64,000 nt of DNA from Massilia sp. TS11. GTDB taxonomy: Bacteria > Pseudomonadota > Gammaproteobacteria > Burkholderiales > Burkholderiaceae_D. Position numbers and translations under genes: made by a program. The notes under the pieces are model-generated. The model ran no database searches. It had not been told where the DNA came from and was given only the letters and a program-made list of their open reading frames with translations. Positions 59,910-64,000 of the stretch are shown piece by piece. The DNA lies in contig NZ_JAKLTS010000003.1 in NCBI RefSeq assembly GCF_022012445.1, positions 310,001 through 374,000 on the forward strand, in the 5' to 3' direction. Each line of letters opens with the position of its first letter. The first letter of the stretch is position 1.

Positions 59910-60578
59910 ATGCGCAAGTGGATTCGTGAAAACAAAGGCTTCGTCGCCTTCCTCTGCCTGTTTGGCGTGTTCCGCACCGCCGTGGCGGACTGGAATCCGA
60001 TCCCCTCGGCCTCCATGCATCCGAATCTGCTCGAAGGCGACGTGGTGTTCGTCAACCGCCTGGCCTTCGACCTGAAGCTGCCGCTGACCGATGTGGTGCT
60101 CGCCCATCTGGCCGAGCCCAAGCGCGGCGATGTGGTCACTTTCTCCTCGCCGGCCGACGGTTCGCGCCTGATCAAGCGCCTGGTGGCGGTGCCGGGCGAC
60201 ACGGTCGAAATGCGCAATGAGATGTTGATCATCAACGGCAAGCCGGCCAAGTACGATCCGGTCGGCACGGCCTTTGAAACCCTCAGCCATGCGGGGCCGA
60301 CGCCGGCCGTGCACCTGTCCGAGCGCATCGGTGAGCATGCGCGCGAAATTCAGGTGCTGCCGCAAGTGAATGCCATGCGCAGTTTTGGCCCGGTGGTGGT
60401 GCCGGCCGACCAGTTCATGATGCTGGGCGATAACCGCGACAACAGCGCCGACTCGCGCTACATCGGCTTCGTGCCGCGCCACCTGCTGATCGGCCGCGCC
60501 GAGCGCGTGCTGGTGTCGGCTGACATTACTGGGAATTGGATGCCCCGTCCGGAACGCTTCGGGATGAAGCTGCAGTGA
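59910..60578 (+). CDS. lepB: signal peptidase I
   Basis: 222-residue type I signal peptidase. Short N-terminal hydrophobic segment (FVAFLCLFGVFRTAVA), catalytic serine S35 in IPSASMHPNLLEGD, catalytic lysine K89 in RLIKRLVAVPGD, and GDNRDNSADSRYIGFVP. Only one membrane segment, unlike E. coli LepB with two, and no lepA adjacent, so this is probably a second, accessory signal peptidase. GGGAGA upstream of ATG 59910. Confidence 0.93.
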   Translation: MRKWIRENKGFVAFLCLFGVFRTAVADWNPIPSASMHPNLLEGDVVFVNRLAFDLKLPLTDVVLAHLAEPKRGDVVTFSSPADGSRLIKRLVAVPGDTVEMRNEMLIINGKPAKYDPVGTAFETLSHAGPTPAVHLSERIGEHAREIQVLPQVNAMRSFGPVVVPADQFMMLGDNRDNSADSRYIGFVPRHLLIGRAERVLVSADITGNWMPRPERFGMKLQ

Positions 60579-60597
60579 TGTGACAAATTTAGGAAGA

Positions 60598-60626
60598 TTG
60601 CGCGTGCGGAATCCGGGTATGATACT
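60598..60626 (+). promoter_or_regulatory. possible promoter of the MFS gene
   Basis: TTGCGC (60598-60603), 17-base spacer, GATACT (60621-60626), 25 bases before ATG 60652. Alternatively TATGAT at 60618 serves as the -10. Confidence 0.35.
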
Positions 60627-60651
60627 CGGCCGCACGCTCTGATCCTTCCGC

Positions 60652-61815
60652 ATGTTGACTCTGATTCTTGCCTGCCTCGGGATGGCAGGCGCCCTGGCGA
60701 TCGACGCCTTCCTGCCTTCGATTCCCGCCATTGCCCAGGCCTTCCAGGTCAGCCCGATTGCTGCCCAGCAGACGCTGAGCGTCTACCTGTTCCTGTTCGC
60801 CCTGATGATGCTGTTCTACGGCACGCTGTCAGATTCCTTTGGCCGCCGTCCGGTGCTGATGGCGGGTTTTGCGCTCTACACCTTGTCCTCGCTGGCGGCC
60901 TCGTTGGCGCCGAGCTTTGCGGTGCTGCTCGTCTGCCGCGCCATGCAGGGTTTCTCGGCCGGTTCGGGTTCGGTGATCAGCAATGCGATCGTGCAGGACC
61001 GTTTCAGCGGCCCGCAGGCGCAGAAGATGCTGGCGCAGATGATGATGGTGTTCGGCCTCGCGCCGGCCATTGCGCCCGTCATCGGCGGCTGGCTGCAGGT
61101 CTTGTTCGGCTGGCGTTCGACCTTCCTCTTCATGGCCCTGTTCGGCGCCGTGATGCTTGCAACGATCTATTTTGCTCTGCCTGAGAGCCTGCCCAAGGAG
61201 CAGCGCCACGCCTTCCATCCGGTGGTGATCGCCCGCAATTACTGGAAGGTGATGGTGCACCACCAGTTCCTGCTGCTGGTGCTGAGCCTGGGCATCACGT
61301 TTGGCGGGCTGTCGCTCTACATCGGCTCGGCCGCGCAGTTCGTAATGGGCATTTTGCACAAGCCGGAGACGGCCTTTGCCTGGATGTTCGTGCCGATGAT
61401 TGGCGGGATGATCGTCGGTTCTGGCGTGGCCAGCAAGCTGGCGCACCGGATCCCGCCGGCGAAGATGAACTGGCTCGGCTACGCCATCATGGCCGTGGGC
61501 GGGTTGATCAATGTGTTGTACACGGGCCTGTGCACGCCCGAGGTGCCATGGGCCGTGCTGCCGCTGGGGATCTATACGTTCGGGCTGGCGTTCTCGATGC
61601 CGGCCACGAACTTGACCGCGCTCGAGCTGTTCCCGAATAACCGCGGCCTGGCCTCGTCGATGACCTCGTTCGTGCAGATGATGACCTTTGCCCTGGTCTC
61701 GGGTCTGGTGGCGCCGCTCCTGTTCGACAGCGCCTTCAAGCTGGCCTGTGGGCTGATGGCCGGCGTGGTGCTCGGCCTGATCTGCTGGCGCCTCAGCTAC
61801 CGCATGCAGCCTTAA
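60652..61815 (+). CDS. Bcr/CflA-type multidrug efflux MFS transporter
   Basis: 387-residue major facilitator with about 12 membrane segments. The loop 2-3 motif [16 protein letters not shown] is typical, and the start ([20 protein letters not shown]) and [21 protein letters not shown] match the drug:H+ antiporter Bcr/CflA group. Substrate unknown. Convergent with smpB with a 4-base overlap at the stops. Confidence 0.92.
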   Translation: MLTLILACLGMAGALAIDAFLPSIPAIAQAFQVSPIAAQQTLSVYLFLFALMMLFYGTLSDSFGRRPVLMAGFALYTLSSLAASLAPSFAVLLVCRAMQGFSAGSGSVISNAIVQDRFSGPQAQKMLAQMMMVFGLAPAIAPVIGGWLQVLFGWRSTFLFMALFGAVMLATIYFALPESLPKEQRHAFHPVVIARNYWKVMVHHQFLLLVLSLGITFGGLSLYIGSAAQFVMGILHKPETAFAWMFVPMIGGMIVGSGVASKLAHRIPPAKMNWLGYAIMAVGGLINVLYTGLCTPEVPWAVLPLGIYTFGLAFSMPATNLTALELFPNNRGLASSMTSFVQMMTFALVSGLVAPLLFDSAFKLACGLMAGVVLGLICWRLSYRMQP

Positions 61816-62261
61816 CGGCGGTGTTGCTTCATCGCGGCAGCGACTTCGCGTTTGCTGTCGCGTTCCTTCTCGGTGGCGCGTTTGTCGTGCTGCTTCTTGC
61901 CCTTGGCGAGGCCAATCTCGCATTTCACGCGGCCACCCTTGTAGTGCAGATTCAGCGGCACCAGGGTGTAGCCGGCGCGTTCCACTTTACCGATCAGCTT
62001 GTCGACCTCGGCCCGATGCAGCAGCAGCTTGCGGGTGCGGATCGCTTCCGGGCTGCTGAACTTGCTGGCCGTGGGTAGCGGCGAGATGTGGGCGCCGAAC
62101 AGGTAGATCTCGCCATTGCGAATCGTGACGTAGGCTTCCTTGATCTGCACGCGGCCGGCGCGGATCGACTTGACCTCCCAACCCTCGAGCACCATCCCCG
62201 CTTCATAGCGGTCCTCGATGAAATAGTCGTGGAAGGCTTTCTTATTATCGATAATGCTCAT
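61812..62261 (-). CDS. smpB: SsrA-binding protein
   Basis: 149-residue partner of tmRNA in trans-translation. Start [40 protein letters not shown], core [19 protein letters not shown] with basic C-terminal tail. No tmRNA gene is recognised in the window. Divergent from ratA. Confidence 0.98.
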   Translation of the reverse strand: MSIIDNKKAFHDYFIEDRYEAGMVLEGWEVKSIRAGRVQIKEAYVTIRNGEIYLFGAHISPLPTASKFSSPEAIRTRKLLLHRAEVDKLIGKVERAGYTLVPLNLHYKGGRVKCEIGLAKGKKQHDKRATEKERDSKREVAAAMKQHRR

Positions 62262-62318
62262 GTCGCGCGGGTCGGTTAAACTACGGGGTGATCCAACATC
62301 ATAACAAACGGCTCAGGC

Positions 62319-62750
62319 ATGGCAGTAGTACACAAGACAGTTTTTCTCGGCTACAGCGCAGAACAGATGTTCGAGCTCGTCGCAAAAGTCGAGGATTATC
62401 CCAAATTTCTGCCGTGGTGTGGGGGTGTGACGGTCAAGGAAAGGACCGACACCAGCCTGGTGGCGAGCCTGGCCATCCACTACAAGGGCATTAACCAGAG
62501 CTTCACCACGGCCAATACCAACACGCCGCCGACGCTGATGAAGATGACGCTGGTGGACGGACCTTTCAAGAGCCTGGACGGCACCTGGCATTTCAAACCC
62601 CTGCGCGAGGATGCTTGCAAGGTGGAGTTCGATCTGCATTACGAATTTTCGAGCAAGATGCTGGAAGGCCTGATCGGCCCGGTGTTCAGCGTGATCGCGA
62701 ACAGCCTGGTCGACTCCTTCTGCAAACGGGCGGAGACCGTGTATGGCTGA
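62319..62750 (+). CDS. ratA: RatA/COQ10-like START-domain protein
   Basis: 143-residue START-like protein. YSAEQMFELVAKVEDYPKFLPWCGG is the family signature. Members are described as RatA ribosome-association toxin in E. coli and as a COQ10 ubiquinone-binding homologue; the second role is at least as likely. Next to smpB (divergent) and overlapping rnfH by 8 bases, the usual smpB-ratA-rnfH neighbourhood. Confidence 0.93.
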   Translation: MAVVHKTVFLGYSAEQMFELVAKVEDYPKFLPWCGGVTVKERTDTSLVASLAIHYKGINQSFTTANTNTPPTLMKMTLVDGPFKSLDGTWHFKPLREDACKVEFDLHYEFSSKMLEGLIGPVFSVIANSLVDSFCKRAETVYG

Positions 62751-63033
62751 TATGCTGCAGATTCAGGTGGCCTATGCCACCGCCGAGCGCGAATTCTTCA
62801 AGGATCTGGCCGTCCCGGCTGGCACCACGATCGGCCAGGCCATCATTGCCAGCGGCATCGCGGCCGACGTGCCGGGGATCGACCTCGATCACAACCCGGT
62901 CGGCGTCTTCGGCAAGAAGAAGACGCTCGACACCCTGGTGCGCGCCCAGGACCGCATCGAGATTTATCGTCCACTGATCGCCGATCCGAAAGAGGCGCGC
63001 CGGCGCCGCGCCGCGCGCAAGCCCAAGGCTTAA
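62743..63033 (+). CDS. rnfH: RnfH family ubiquitin-like protein
   Basis: 96-residue beta-grasp protein (UPF0125). IQVAYATAEREFFKDLAVPAG, VGVFGKKKTLDTLVRAQDRI and the basic tail RRRRAARKP are typical. Function is not established; called RatB in the RatAB pair of E. coli. Overlaps ratA by 8 bases and the convergent DUF4124 gene by 4. Confidence 0.93.
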   Translation: MADMLQIQVAYATAEREFFKDLAVPAGTTIGQAIIASGIAADVPGIDLDHNPVGVFGKKKTLDTLVRAQDRIEIYRPLIADPKEARRRRAARKPKA

Positions 63034-63512
63034 TTCTTGCAGTTGGCCAGGATGCGGCGCGTCTTGGCCAGTTCCTGCGCGCGCTGTTCATCGCTCATGA
63101 AGCTGCGCTCGCCATTCGGCGCCGTCAGGCCGATGCGTGCGCCCGATTCCAGACCAGCCAGGGCTTCGCGCGCCGCGCGGCAATTGGCTGCCTCGTCGCG
63201 CGCGCGCTGGGCTTCTTCGGCGGCTTTCTTGTCGGCTTCCGCGCTTTCCTTCTGGCGTTTTTTGAAGTCGGCATTGCGGTCGGCCAGGGTCGGCGTTTTC
63301 GGCGCGTCCTTGGGCGGCTCGGCCGGGGCGCTGGCGTCTTGCATCTGGTAGGGCGACACCTGGCCCGGTTCCTTGAGGATGTTCTTCTTCGGCGTGTTGG
63401 GCGGGGGCGGGCGGTCCGAGAACTGCTTGATGCCTTTTTCATCGACCCAAACATACTGTGCCTGGGCCAGGCTGGCGAACAGAAGCAGGCAGGTGGCCAG
63501 GACAGCTTTCAT
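63030..63512 (-). CDS. DUF4124 domain periplasmic protein
   Basis: 160-residue secreted protein: signal peptide about 1-18 (MKAVLATCLLLFASLAQA), DUF4124 motif QYVWVDEKGIKQFSDRPPPP, then a charged helical region (KKRQKESAEADKKAAEEAQR) and two cysteines near the C-terminal half. Function unknown. ATG 63512 is chosen since it starts a clean signal peptide; the 17-residue upstream extension is rejected. Confidence 0.85.
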   Translation of the reverse strand: MKAVLATCLLLFASLAQAQYVWVDEKGIKQFSDRPPPPNTPKKNILKEPGQVSPYQMQDASAPAEPPKDAPKTPTLADRNADFKKRQKESAEADKKAAEEAQRARDEAANCRAAREALAGLESGARIGLTAPNGERSFMSDEQRAQELAKTRRILANCKN

Positions 63513-63599
63513 GACATCCAACTCCAAAGGGGAACCGCCCTGATTTAGCCAAATCGCCTTCAAACTGTCAACATCCGAGACGAATTGCGCGACTTTCTG

Positions 63600-63605
63600 T
63601 ATAAT
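63600..63605 (+). promoter_or_regulatory. -10 element of guaB promoter
   Basis: Perfect TATAAT, 26 bases before the guaB ATG; no convincing -35 at 16-18 bases. Confidence 0.5.
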
Positions 63606-63631
63606 CTACTTTTGCGCCTATAGGAATCACT

Positions 63632-64000
63632 ATGCGTCTTCTCCAAAAAGCACTCACGTTCGATGACGTGCTCCTCGTGCCGGCCTATTCCAACATTCTG
63701 CCGGCTGCAACTTCCCTTCGTACCAAGCTGACCCGCAACCTGTCGCTGAATATCCCGCTGCTGTCCGCCGCGATGGATACGGTGACCGAAGCCCGTCTGG
63801 CCATCGCGATGGCGCAAGAGGGGGGCATTGGTATCATCCACAAGAACCTGTCGCCGAAGGATCAGGCGCGTGAAGTCTCGCGCGTCAAGCGTTTCGAGGC
63901 TGGCGTGCTGCGTGACCCGATCACCATCCCGCCGAGCATGAAGATCCGCGAAGTGATCGCGCTGACCGAACAGTATGGCATCAGCGGCTTCCCCGTGGTC
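63632..64000 (+). CDS. guaB: IMP dehydrogenase (3'-truncated by window edge)
   Basis: First 123 residues of IMP dehydrogenase, the committed step of GMP synthesis. [40 protein letters not shown] and [16 protein letters not shown] are diagnostic; the visible part ends entering the CBS domains ([19 protein letters not shown]). AGGA upstream of ATG 63632. The catalytic loop lies beyond the window. Confidence 0.97.
   Translation, partial: MRLLQKALTFDDVLLVPAYSNILPAATSLRTKLTRNLSLNIPLLSAAMDTVTEARLAIAMAQEGGIGIIHKNLSPKDQAREVSRVKRFEAGVLRDPITIPPSMKIREVIALTEQYGISGFPVV

Overview
The window is a stretch of a high-GC Betaproteobacterium chromosome. The proteins and gene order (map-glnD / rpsB-tsf-pyrH-frr-uppS-cdsA-dxr-rseP-bamA-skp-lpxD-fabZ-lpxA-lpxB-rnhB, ppsR/ppsA, smpB/ratA/rnfH/guaB, a DUF1631 protein, gcvTHP behind a tandem glycine riboswitch) fit Burkholderiales, most likely Oxalobacteraceae (Massilia / Duganella / Janthinobacterium relatives). 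This placement is inference from protein family and synteny; no 16S rRNA gene is present. No rRNA, tRNA, CRISPR array, transposase or integrase gene was seen.

Layout. 1-1.6 kb: 3' end of a chemoreceptor, then a tandem array of 63-bp units carrying a REP-like palindrome, closed by a strong bidirectional terminator. 1.6-6.4 kb (minus): gcvT-gcvH-gcvP glycine cleavage operon with promoter and tandem glycine riboswitch. 6.5-9.9 kb: a stand-alone ClpP-like protein, a tiny Gly/Ser/Gln-rich protein and a DUF1631 protein. 9.96-12.5 kb (minus): a lower-GC gene for a TIR-STAND-TPR protein, resembling a bacterial NLR-like immune receptor; this is the most distinctive locus. 12.7-23.8 kb: smc-zipA-ligA-galU-def, then a Kef-type antiporter coupled to a KirBac potassium channel. 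23.9-28.6 kb: OPT transporter; a MocR regulator divergent from a cupin gene, bracketed by dispersed palindromes; RluF-like pseudouridine synthase, which is the tail of a map-glnD-rluF operon (minus).

32.2-47.3 kb is a long plus-strand housekeeping block: translation (rpsB, tsf, frr), UMP kinase, undecaprenyl-PP synthesis, phospholipid precursor, isoprenoid precursor, envelope-stress protease, outer-membrane protein assembly (bamA, skp) and lipid A synthesis (lpxD, fabZ, lpxA, lpxB), ending with rnhB and an RNA methyltransferase. Many of these genes overlap by 1-11 bases or lie a few bases apart. It is followed by a REC-EAL response regulator whose EAL domain lacks one catalytic glutamate.

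48.5-54 kb: an AcoR-like sigma-54 activator faces an aldehyde dehydrogenase-DUF779 operon that has a well-formed -24/-12 promoter and an 11-bp inverted repeat upstream, which together suggest a self-contained aldehyde/alcohol catabolic switch. An orphan RTX/DUF4214 protein follows. 54-64 kb: divergent ppsR and ppsA, a large perfect hairpin built from two dispersed palindromes, nfeD-SPFH-SDR, a signal peptidase I, a Bcr/CflA-type transporter, smpB, ratA-rnfH, a DUF4124 protein and the start of guaB.
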